The notes below the pieces were generated by a model. The model searched no databases. It was not told the DNA's origin and saw only the letters and a list, made by a program, of their open reading frames with translations. From Blakeslea trispora (Eukaryota; Mucoromycota; Mucoromycetes; Mucorales; Choanephoraceae), in assembly GCA_025331445.1 (NCBI GenBank), contig JAIWNE010000258.1, positions 1-15,584 on the forward strand: 15,584 nt of DNA. Direction: 5' to 3'. Position 1 is the stretch's first letter. Each line of letters opens with the position of its first letter. Of this stretch, positions 1 to 7,551 are shown piece after piece. Both the position numbers and the translations under genes were made by a program.

Positions 1-1449
1 AAGGAGCAGGTCCAGGGAAGGCAGCAGCAGCACGAAATTGCTAGAGGTAGGAGCTCTATCCTCAAAGTTACACCATTTTAGGGAAGCACCACAGACAGTA
101 ACGTTTCTGTCGCCAGAACGAGCAACAGAGTTACATTGGTGGCTGGGATTCCAACCAGGAGCACCACAACGACGACAAAGATTCTTGTTTTTAGGTTGTT
201 CACCTCTTTCTTTTGCCTTACAATCTTCAGTGTTATGCGTAGTTACTCTGTGAAAAGAGCAGAACATCTTGTTTTTACCTTTGTCACGTTTGTTGTTAGT
301 GACTGCGGTAGAAGAACTAGCAAGGGGCGAAGGCGAAGGAGCAGAACCAGAGACAGAAGCAGGCTTTGAACGCTTGTTCGAAGGTCCAACAGAAGACGAG
401 GCAGAGGAACGTTTACCAGCGGATGGTCCTTGTTCTAGACTGCGCAACCTGTTGTAAAGATTACGAGCCTTTGATGCAATAAAGTCCAAGTCCTTTTTAT
501 CAGCAGTAGAGGCAGACTCTAACGTGATATCTAGACGGTCCAAGAGATCAGTAGGAAGAGCGTCCAAGAAATATGCCACCAAGACATGATTATCTCGAAC
601 ACCAGCACGAGCCTTTAAGGTTTTGAACCTATCAATGAACTGTTCGATTGTTTCTCTGTAATCTCGGAAGCGGATGGTTTGTAGTTGTTTATGAGCTACA
701 TTTTTGCTATCATCCGTAGTCATACCGTATTTGCTGGTTAATGCAGCTTTAAATGATTTCCATGTTATTTCACTTATGGCTTTTCCAGATCCAGCGACGA
801 ACTGGCGCAACCATAGACGTTGATCAGGATCAAGACGAGTGATCACCAGGCGGTACCAGTTGCGGTTGATGTCTAGTTCATAGCACAGCATTACGTCCTC
901 AAACTTGTGAAGACAAGTTTCAATGTCCTGGAAGACTTGCTCCTTAGGCTCGAAGACATTTCTACCTACCCACTGGAAGTAGGGAACTTCTCTTGGACAT
1001 ACAACTGTTTTACCAGATGCAGAGGTAGAGTGAGGAGAGGAAGCGGAAGGCACAGAAGACGAAGTGGAAGTATTAATGCGTGAAAGCATTTCTTGAAGGT
1101 CTAACAATTTAGAAAGATCCTTGAACTTTCTGTCATAGGTGCTTCTAACTTGATTAGCATTATCATTGTCATCGCCAGCGACTGAAGCCAATTGACCGGC
1201 AAGATCACTAATTTCAGTTTGTAGACGAAGAATGTTTTTCTTTAAATTAGCAGCAGAGCTATCATTTTGTCCTGTCGAAGGCACAGAAGAGGAAGCAGGA
1301 GACAAGGGAGTATGCGTAGAGGCATTTTCATCTAAAGGAGAAAGCGAGTCTAATTCCATCTCTTCCTCTGCGGTAAGAGGTGCGGAAAGAATTTCGAAAG
1401 CTTCTTCAACAGTAGGAGTAGCAGGTACCGTTGGGAGTTCGGCAGTCAT
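1..1449 (-). CDS. Ty3/Gypsy Gag polyprotein (element A), partial, open at window edge
   Basis: Structural Gag of an LTR retrotransposon; it would form the cytoplasmic particle that packages element RNA. Reading from the ATG at 1449-1447 gives 483 codons with no stop before the window edge, so the 3' end (and any pol) lies outside. Visible order: acidic Ser/Thr/Pro-rich N-terminus (about residues 1-65); a predicted helical stretch (about 68-125); a retrotransposon-gag capsid-like core (about 155-335, containing WYRLVITRLDPDQRLWL and FRDYRETIEQFIDRF); a basic Ser/Pro linker (340-395); then two zinc-knuckle-like motifs, CSFHRVTTHNTEDC (397-410) and CRRCGAPGWNPSHQC (425-439). Both knuckles depart from plain CX2CX4HX4C. 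The start is the first ATG downstream of an LTR-like promoter. Unlike the other Gypsy pieces here, this frame is undamaged, so element A may be the youngest. The family call is strong; whether the rest of A is intact cannot be seen. Confidence 0.85.
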   Translation of the reverse strand, partial: MTAELPTVPATPTVEEAFEILSAPLTAEEEMELDSLSPLDENASTHTPLSPASSSVPSTGQNDSSAANLKKNILRLQTEISDLAGQLASVAGDDNDNANQVRSTYDRKFKDLSKLLDLQEMLSRINTSTSSSVPSASSPHSTSASGKTVVCPREVPYFQWVGRNVFEPKEQVFQDIETCLHKFEDVMLCYELDINRNWYRLVITRLDPDQRLWLRQFVAGSGKAISEITWKSFKAALTSKYGMTTDDSKNVAHKQLQTIRFRDYRETIEQFIDRFKTLKARAGVRDNHVLVAYFLDALPTDLLDRLDITLESASTADKKDLDFIASKARNLYNRLRSLEQGPSAGKRSSASSSVGPSNKRSKPASVSGSAPSPSPLASSSTAVTNNKRDKGKNKMFCSFHRVTTHNTEDCKAKERGEQPKNKNLCRRCGAPGWNPSHQCNSVARSGDRNVTVCGASLKWCNFEDRAPTSSNFVLLLPSLDLLL

Positions 1450-1529
1450 AGTAAGTGTTAAAGTAAATAATAGAAGATAAGATTAAAAAAAATGTTGAAG
1501 ACCAATAAATCACAATGATATAAAATCAG

Positions 1530-1902
1530 AGAATTAATCAGACTAAAGATAATGTTTTATTTACTTCAAATTGATGTGCTATTTATACTTTTCATGAAGA
1601 TGATATTTCAACTGAGATTGTAAAGCTTTTCTAGAGGCTTGTAGATGATTATGATAGTAACAACGAATCGGATGAGAGATGAATGATGACAGTCTTGTAA
1701 AGAAGAATTACTAAAATAGAATGATTGGCCATCTGTACCTTAAACCCAGTAACTGGTAAATTATTGGCAAGATGTCAGTCCTGACCTTGAATGAAGGTTT
1801 ATCCGAATTGAATGTCAAATGAAACAAGCTGAAGTCGAATTAGAGAATGGTTGTGGATTCATAAGTGGCTAAATACTTGATCCGTACTGTATGAATACAA
1901 CA
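1530..1902 (-). repeat. 5' LTR of Gypsy element A
   Basis: Directly upstream of the gag ATG on the minus strand is LTR-like sequence. It starts (minus strand) with TGTTGTATTCATACAG at 1902, a short self-complementary terminus like those of the other LTRs here. It carries a TATA-like AGTATAAATAG near 1580-1590 and a polyadenylation-type AATAAA near 1556-1561, the usual U3-R order. Its right edge abuts the chromodomain tail of element B exactly in that tail's reading frame, which marks an insertion boundary. The inner edge (about 1530) is approximate: it rests on the shared GTCTGATT end seen also in the solo LTR near 7024. No primer-binding site was identified between it and gag. Confidence 0.6.
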
Positions 1903-2070
1903 ACCATTAATGAGTATTGGCAGCGAATTGACGAGGCAAAACAGACCACTGATTCTCAAGCTGGATTGAAGCGTAAAAGAGGCACTGGAGATAAAAGAAA
2001 GAATAATAGAAGCGAGAAAGACGTACGTGAGAGAAAGACAAGACGGTCTAAGAAAAGCAGAAAAAATTAA
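1903..2070 (+). pseudogene. Chromodomain/Pol C-terminal tail of Gypsy element B
   Basis: A 56-codon open stretch ending in TAA at 2068-2070. It begins TINEYWQRIDEAKQ, which resembles the last helix of a chromovirus chromodomain; the copy in element D has PETIKE followed by WKRR. It then runs into a very basic tail rich in Lys and Arg. In chromoviruses the chromodomain follows integrase and steers integration to chosen chromatin. Everything upstream is cut off at 1902 by the LTR of element A. The correct position of the PPT and 3' LTR behind it supports this as the 3' end of pol, not a host gene. Confidence 0.6.
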
Positions 2071-2242
2071 TCGCTTTCTAAAATCCGCAGTCTCCTCCTA
2101 GATACACCCTTTCAAATTTTCTACAACCTTATATTTTATTTTTCATGCGCACATCAATTATGCAGATACCAAAATCTTAAATCACATATATTGACTTCCT
2201 TAAACTATCAAGTACAACTTCGTTGACTTTGGTGGGGGAGCA
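2071..2242 (+). other. 3' untranslated region and polypurine tract of element B
   Basis: A non-coding, AT-rich stretch between the pol stop and the LTR. It ends in GGTGGGGGAGCA (2231-2242), a purine-rich run immediately before the TG of the LTR. That is the position and composition expected of the plus-strand primer (polypurine tract) of an LTR retrotransposon. Confidence 0.5.
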
Positions 2243-2600
2243 TGTAGTGAACTACATAACTATAGATACCTATATTCTTAAATCAGCCAATCAAATCCTT
2301 CTATTTCAATATAATAATAATTATTCTTTATGCTTCCAATTTCGAGTCTGACATCGAAAGGCTATCCAAGTTAGTATTCTCGCCACACCTTCGATGCGTA
2401 CTTTGAACTATCATAGATTCTGGATATCGACATCGAAGGAATCATGATAATATACGATCAACAATAATCTAGATATTATAAATCATCCTAGCTTTCGAAA
2501 AGTATAAATCGAGAGATAATTTAGAAGTAGGATTAGATCAGATTCACTTTACTTTTGTATTGGAATAAACCCCTTTAAATCTACTTGTGTTTTTTTATTA
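2243..2600 (+). repeat. 3' LTR of Gypsy element B
   Basis: Starts TGTAGTGAACTACA (2243-2256), a perfect inverted repeat of six bases around GA, directly after the polypurine tract. Downstream are a TATA-like AGTATAAAT (about 2500) and AATAAA (about 2564-2570), the U3-R promoter/polyadenylation order. The sequence then becomes T-rich and meets antisense LINE sequence near 2606. The right end is approximate: no clear terminal CA and no duplicated target could be assigned, because the left end of element B is not in the window. Confidence 0.55.
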
Positions 2601-2605
2601 ATTTT

Positions 2606-3161
2606 TTAGCTGTCAAACAGTACAATAGCGTTGTAGAGAGTTTGACTGAGCATACTCCTCCATCGTTGGGAAGTAGATGTATTTAAGTCGTTTTGTCGCA
2701 AGTGTGAGTAGTTGAAGTCGCCAGATATAATAACGTAATCCAAATCAATGATATTTCGCATATTATCTAAGAGATCATGAAGATGTCTAAAGAAAGTCCG
2801 GCGAGCCGTACTGGCTCCTGCAGGAGCGTACAGGTTCATGTTGCTGTTGGGTGTGTTCAACTCGGATGAGTTGAATTCTTTCAGAGTCAAAGAAAGAGGA
2901 CGTGTCAATCACAGAGAGTTGAAGGTTTTTAGAAAAAGACACAATCCCCACTTTGGACGTCCAAAAAGATTGGTTGCATTGGAAAAGCATATTGAGACGG
3001 GCACCTTGGTTAGTGTGTCTGACTTGGGTTTTTTGAAAGCATATAATGTCGTATTGTTAAAGTCTATGATAACGGATAAATTCTTTTTGTAATGGATTGG
3101 AATGGGATTTCACTAAGCTATTTGCATTTAGTGAGGCATATTTTAGCATAATTTCTTTCAT
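2606..3161 (-). pseudogene. LINE ORF2 remnant: apurinic-type endonuclease domain, broken and truncated
   Basis: Start of a non-LTR retrotransposon ORF2. From an ATG at 3161-3159 the frame reads through the standard opening LKYASLNANSL, and later GIVSFSKNLQLSVI, NLYAPAGAS and YVIISGDFNYS. These are hallmarks of the EEP endonuclease that nicks target DNA. Breaks: an in-frame TAA about 34 codons in; Lys where the catalytic Glu should be (QKT in place of the usual QET); and a frame change near 2835-2860, so that NLYAPAG and GDFN lie in another frame. The rest (end of endonuclease, reverse transcriptase) is missing, replaced at about 2606 by the LTR of element B. It starts 17 nt after the ORF1 stop. 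Dead as a protein; family call firm. Confidence 0.8.
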
Positions 3162-3178
3162 GATAATATAGAGAAAAC

Positions 3179-4480
3179 TTATTGAGGGGAAGCACCATTG
3201 AGCTCCTGGTTCGTAATGTTCTCTATACTCCTCACTACTACATCTAGTTCTTTTGTGAGTTGATCTAGTGTTTCACTTTCTGTAGCGGACAATTCCACGC
3301 CTGCAGGGTGAGATTTGAACTGCTGGATCTGCTGGATGTATGTCTTTTTGGCTTTTAAGGCGGAAGCTAATACCTGTTCTATATCTTTGCCAGCCCCTGA
3401 TAGCAGGAGGTCTTTTTCTTCGTGAGATAATGTGTCCACTTCATCTGTATCGATATCCGAGTACGACAACTCGCTGTCGTCGTCAGACTCACTCATGAGG
3501 TCAAAATCTTTGTCATTCTCATCATCTTCGCTCATAAAGTCATCAGCAAATGTGGGTGTTGTGGTCTGATGGGAAGTCGAATGACTTCCTGTATGTGGTG
3601 GGGGCGTAGATTTTTTCGCATATGCCGATCTCATAGCCTCCTTTGAAGGAGCAGGTGCCGGAGATCATCGCTTCGGCATCTTCCGCTTTTTGTTTTGAGT
3701 AGCAACGTTCTTACGAGGGCATTCGAAAGAGCGATGTCCCAATTGATTACAGGAGTAACAAATAATCCGGGCTTTTGCCTTATCGCACTCAAATTTGGTA
3801 TGATTTGTCTGGTGGCAGTAGCGACACCAAGTGGGCATGTTGCGCCATGTTGCATGAAAAACGTCGTTGCTATCTTCGCACCAAGGAATGTTGTGATCTA
3901 GTGTTTGGTGCTTAATCGACTGGTCCTGACTATCTGTGGTAGGTGATTGCTGTTCCTGAGTAACGTTGGCTAATACTGCATATCCTGTGCCGAGGAAAAT
4001 GCCACTAACTGGCTCAGTATGGATACCAACGTCCACTACTTGTCCAAACGGTTTCGAACTCTGTTTCAAGCCCTCCAAAACCTCTGTTCGGGAGAGAGGA
4101 GGAAGGTTGGTCAATTTTAAGTCGATGTATGTGGACTCAACATCGGATGCTCTGCACGGGTACACTTTGGTCTTACTTTTACCAAAGAAAACCCCATTTG
4201 TTTCGAGGTCATTGTCGTCCCTTTCTTTGGCAATATATGCCTCTAAATAGTGAAGTTGCTTGATATTGATTACGGAACAGGCGTGAACACCCGGGTGCTG
4301 CTTGCCGATGCGAGAGATGTCAAGTAAGAAAGCATTCGGTCGTCTGGAAGATCTATAGATCCGAGAGTGGATCTCTGTTACAGGTGTGTCGCTGTCTGTG
4401 TAAGAGGCATGTACATCGCTATGCATCAGTGACACCTTGTGCTTGGAGGTGAGCACTTGAGCATAGGTTTTCTTTTTTGG
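3179..4480 (-). pseudogene. LINE ORF1 (RRM-like plus two CCHC knuckles), one in-frame stop, 5' truncated
   Basis: Nucleic-acid-binding ORF1 protein of the same LINE. The frame is open from about 4480 to the TAA at 3179-3181, apart from a single TGA at 3665-3667. Upstream part: an RRM-like stretch containing LKLTNLPPLSRTEVLEGLK and GTGYAVLANV, then two regular CX2CX4HX4C knuckles, CRYCHQTNHTKFEC and CYSCNQLGHRSFEC, and a basic KKRKMPKR end before the TGA. After the TGA the same frame continues for 161 codons with a strongly acidic Asp/Glu/Ser block and a predicted helical C-terminus. No clear ATG remains: an in-frame TAG lies at 4481-4483, next to the junction with Gypsy element C, so the true N-terminus is lost. 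The one stop makes it a likely pseudogene, though the reading frame on both sides is well kept. Confidence 0.78.
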
Positions 4481-4488
4481 CTATATGA

Positions 4489-5306
4489 TTGGTGGCGAAG
4501 CCGGTTCAGACTCCGCTCTCTGAAAAAACTGTTGGGAGTTGGGAAGAGCCATGTGATAGAAGAAGAGGACTTATCAACAATATATTTTATGGTAACACAA
4601 ACCAACCCCGCTCCGCCGCTCCTGTAACTAGCCAAACCAACTCCGCCGATTCCCGTTGGGCACCTCGTACCAAGAACTTCTGCAACTCTTGTAAGCAAGA
4701 CTGGTTTAAGGGACACAAGTGTCAAGAATACTTCCAGAGTGAAGCATACAAACAACGCTTGCAAAATAAGCAAGTAAACGCTATCAGAGCTTGCAGAAAT
4801 ACCAACAGCGAGCCTAACAGACGAGTGAGTTTACCAAAAGAAAGGGAAACCGTCACAACAGTAACTGATGATAAAATTTATGATAATAAGCAGGATGACA
4901 ATGAGCCTACTGACGAAGACGATGATATGAACGAGTATCTTGGAGACGTAGAAGCATGTAAGTCACTTGACATAAATCATAGAAAAAATCACACTGAAAA
5001 CAATTTTAAAAAGGATATTCCGATACTTATTGAGGAACAAGAACTTTGGGCCCATATAGACACAGGCAGTGAAATAACACTGATAAATAAAGCAACATTC
5101 TTAAAACTTGTTCCCACATTAAATAATAAATATCCTGAATTACATAAAAAATTTATAAAACCAATTAATGGATTCTTAAACTTTGCTGGATCAGACAATC
5201 GTAAAAAGCGCATTGGACAAACTATTCCTCTGAATATAACATATGAAGATATCAATCTTCAATTCTCATTTGAAGTCATGCAATTTAATGAAAACATGAC
5301 TTATGA
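4489..5306 (+). pseudogene. Gypsy element C: gag tail and aspartic protease fragment
   Basis: An open frame joining the end of Gag to the start of Pol. From about 4530 it matches the element D copy (FYG..NQPRSA), then has a zinc-knuckle-like CNSCKQDWFKGHKC, an acidic linker (DDDMNEYLGDVEAC) and a retropepsin with the active-site motif LWAHIDTGSEITLIN. The frame stays open to a stop at about 5340, but retroelement similarity ends after MTYD near 5306, and the last residues are encoded by transposon DNA. The gag core, the 5' LTR, the rest of pol and the 3' LTR are all absent. The left edge meets the antisense LINE at about 4480-4490; codons 4489-4530 look scrambled. The catalytic DTG is intact, but the domain is cut short, so a working protease is unlikely. 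Confidence 0.75.
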
Positions 5307-5308
5307 TA

Positions 5309-5985
5309 GAGTGCGTCTATTTTATAATCAGAATTTTTGAAAAACGGACATTTTCGAGAATTGCAAACTCTGAATCCAAAACAAAACAATTAAAAGTCAG
5401 AAGCAGTTTTTATTGGTTCATTCTGAGCTTTCGGTGAGACTTGTGGAGCTTAGAGAATTGCTCCACAAGAGCAAAGGCCTCTTGAACATTGTTGCCTTGG
5501 GCGTAGGCATTAATGTAGGAGAAGCTCTTGTTGTAGTATCTCCTGATTGTCAGGGGAGCTTCTCCTACTGGGCAAACACTGTCCAAGAAACGATCAATGT
5601 TGCCATTGAGACCTTCAAACGAATAGTCGCATTCTTAGCGAGCTTCTCTTTTGGCTGCACCCCAGTATCGTTCAATCCAGTTACATTCACAATGGTACTT
5701 GGGGTACAGCTAGAAGATAAATCCATTGACTTCTATCACCTCTGCAAGAATGGACTTTTGATTGGCAAAGTCCGGTTGCTGTTCCAAGAGGTTAGCAGCG
5801 CAACACCTTTCAGTAACGTTAGCCACGTTATTGCAGTATCGTGGCATGCTTTGCTGTTCCTTGACATCCTTGTAAAGCTTCCTTTGGCTCAGGATGCCTT
5901 TGATGCCAATGAAGAACTTCTTTGGCTTTTCATTTCGATTAATTGAGATGTTAGTTTGTGTGGTGATTTCACCATATGATAAATA
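5309..5985 (-). pseudogene. C-terminal remnant of a DDE transposase, related to the 710-aa copy
   Basis: Minus-strand sequence from about 5985 to a TAA at 5410-5412 aligns by eye with the last third of the intact transposase at 7552-9684. LSYGEITTQT matches LSNGEVLNQT; RCCAANLLEQQPDF matches VCCARHFLESRPDF; LYPKYHCECNWIERYW matches LYPKYHCECNWIELYW, with the catalytic Glu kept. Two in-frame stops (TAG at 5710-5712, TAA at 5635-5637) disable it, and the N-terminal two thirds with the first two Asp are missing. The outer end at 5309, after TA, reads GAGTGCGTC, close to the CAGTGCTTC terminus of the intact element, so it is probably a degraded TIR. The plus-strand open frame over the same bases (5413-5946) is a shadow. 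Confidence 0.75.
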
Positions 5986-6472
5986 AAAGTAGATACTGAA
6001 AATGATATCAAATAAAAGAATCGCTTATTTAAAATACGATATACAACTCAAACTACTAGAAGCTCAACATAATATAAAGAGGGAAAGCTAATATACACGT
6101 AAGACAAAGTAAGCAGTAAATGCTTACTCAGAAGAAAAAGGGCAGAGAAAATTACACAAGTTCCAAATCAAGCCATCCCAAATTTAAAGTCCTAATCCAA
6201 CTGTATTTAGGAACGGTAAAAATACAGGACAATGGTAGAACACTGGAAGAAGACCTCAACCGTCATATAAAGATTATTTCCCTTATATTTTATGAGAATA
6301 AGGATTAGTAAAATCCATTCACATTCGAGTAGACACAGACTTTAGAAATTGTATAAGAACCACTGTATTATTTAGTTTAGAAACATTATTCCACTTTTTA
6401 AGAATAAAGAGATTATCAAAGTACTTTCTTGTTTTTCCTTTATTCTCTCACACACAAATATCTACATCTACG
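5986..6472 (+). other. AT-rich stretch; possible degraded 5' LTR/leader of Gypsy element D
   Basis: No convincing gene. The part from about 6330 to 6470 has a weak LTR 3'-half pattern (AAGAATAAAGAG near 6400, then T/C-rich sequence up to an ATG at 6473), loosely like the end of the 3' LTR at 11767-11919 (CTGAATAAACCC...). The 62-codon open frame at 6120-6308 has no recognisable motif and is probably chance. The stretch from 5986 to about 6330 shows nothing I can name. Confidence 0.25.
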
Positions 6473-7367
6473 ATGGAGGTAGATTTGGTTCCAGTGGTCG
6501 AACCAGACATATGAACAGTTCTATGAATGAAAATAGAAACAGCCAAAACAGCCAATCAAATGGTTCGTCAAGTCAATCATCTCGCGCAGGATTTTATTAC
6601 TACAAGCACCATGGAAAAAATGGTAGCCATACTACTATTGAGTGTGAAAACAGAAAAAAACAAACGAAGAATTTGTTTTATGGAGAAAAAAACCAACCCC
6701 GCTCTGCAAGCACTATGAATTATGAAACCACCCAGTCACACTGGGCCCAACAACCTGCCACTGACAACTGCCGTTATTGTAAGAAAGCTTGGAGCAAAGG
6801 TCACCGATGCCCTAGTACTTTGAAAGTGACGACTACAAACGTCGCTTGCAACTAAAACAAGCGAACATGCTAAGAGCTTGTAGAGAGAAGGAACAAAAGA
6901 CTGATAACAAAGAGCACGATGATGATGACGAGGACATGAATGAGTTGTTGGGTGACGTTGAAGCTTGTAAGTTATCTGATCAATGTGATATATTCACTAT
7001 TAATCACAATAAAAAGTCAATCAGACCAAAAGAAAGATGTTTTATTCAGATATATGTTTTCTGTCTCTATTTATACTACGGGAAATACTGGTATGATAAC
7101 TGAGTAACTTGAGCATAATGTATACATTGCCTGTAACCTGGATACATTGTATCCAGTGCTTGTACCGTTTGAACGCAACAGCCTGAGAATTCCATATATA
7201 GAAATAGACTGGTCACAATAAGCCTAATCTGATCTTACTTTATTTTATTGCTCTGAAAGAGGCTGTTGTATGCAACAATCAATACACCATAAAAAGTAAT
7301 AACTTCAAAATTAACACTCCTATTCTAATAGAAGGAGAAGAGCTATGGGCCCAAGTAGATACTGGTA
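6473..7367 (+). pseudogene. Gypsy element D, 5' part: shortened gag and start of protease
   Basis: An ATG at 6473 opens MEVDLVPVVEPD and stops at once. The next frame (from 6511) is already an Asn/Ser/Gln-rich linker followed by knuckle remnants. The whole capsid-like core seen in element A is therefore missing. The first knuckle has Tyr for its first Cys (YKHHGKNGSHTTIEC); the second, CRYCKKAWSKGHRC, is intact. Near 6815 one base is lost relative to element C, shifting the frame so the acidic linker (DDDDEDMNELLGDVEAC) continues from 6846. A solo LTR at 7024-7277 then splits the gene. Coding resumes at about 7298 with NNFKINTPILIEGEELWAQVDTG, where the DNA transposon has inserted within the catalytic DTG codons. 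It is a decayed deletion derivative, not a functional element. Confidence 0.75.
7024..7277 (-). repeat. Solo LTR inserted in element D gag-pro
   Basis: A 254-bp block with no coding content. On the minus strand it begins TGTTGCATACAACAG, a self-complementary end, and holds TATA-like AGTATAAATAG (about 7067-7078), AATAAA (about 7040) and an end GGTCTGATT like that of the element A LTR. It is flanked by a repeated CAATCA (7018-7023 and 7276-7281), consistent with a 4-6 bp target duplication; the exact ends overlap this repeat. It interrupts an otherwise continuous gag-protease reading region: INHNKK is on the left and NNFKINTP on the right, matching element C without the gap. Confidence 0.65.
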
Positions 7368-7393
7368 CAGTGCTTCGGGTCTTAAACCTGAAA
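7368..7393 (+). repeat. Left terminal inverted repeat of the DNA transposon
   Basis: Twenty-six bases starting CAGTGCTTCGGG immediately after the target TA. They are complementary to 10627-10652 with one mismatch (G versus A at position 12). This is the likely transposase-binding and cleavage end. Confidence 0.88.
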
Positions 7394-7433
7394 AACCAAA
7401 AAATCCTTTCAAATTTTGACCATCAGAAAAAAA

Positions 7434-7505
7434 CAACTTCAACGGGAATCGAACCTGTGACCCTTCTAATGATTTATGATTTTAGTTACTAAAATGGAAA
7501 TGGTA
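7434..7505 (-). other. tRNA-like segment: B box plus poly-T inside the transposon
   Basis: On the minus strand a perfect RNA polymerase III B box GGTTCGATTCC (7445-7455) sits in a T-arm-like context (ACAGG loop CCCGT, one mismatch in the stem). Seven T residues (7427-7433), a Pol III-type terminator, follow 11 nt downstream. Upstream, ATCATAA within CTAAAATCATAAATCATTAG resembles a CAT (methionine) anticodon loop, but the stem is irregular. I cannot pair an acceptor stem, and no good A box is visible. It could be a decayed tRNA or tRNA-derived SINE fragment, or chance. It lies between the left TIR and the transposase stop. Confidence 0.3.
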
Positions 7506-7551
7506 GTCTATTTATAGCAACTCGAGAGACCAATAAAAGAAAAATCAAAGT

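Noticed and set aside
38..457. Three overlapping plus-strand open frames
   Set aside because: Antisense shadows of the minus-strand Gag of element A; no motif of their own.
1232..1480. 82-codon plus-strand open frame
   Set aside because: Antisense to the Gag N-terminus, whose Ser/Glu-rich codons keep the opposite strand open.
3695..4250. Plus-strand open frames over the LINE
   Set aside because: Antisense of the LINE ORF1 frame, which carries clear CCHC knuckles.
5413..5946. 177-codon plus-strand open frame
   Set aside because: The opposite strand reads as the C-terminus of the DDE transposase with recognisable motifs; the plus frame has none.
6486..6507. TGGTTCCAGTGGTCGAACCA as a tRNA primer-binding site or hairpin
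   Set aside because: It begins with TGG and holds a 6-bp inverted repeat, but it lies after the gag ATG, and its complement does not fold as a tRNA 3' end with a proper acceptor stem.
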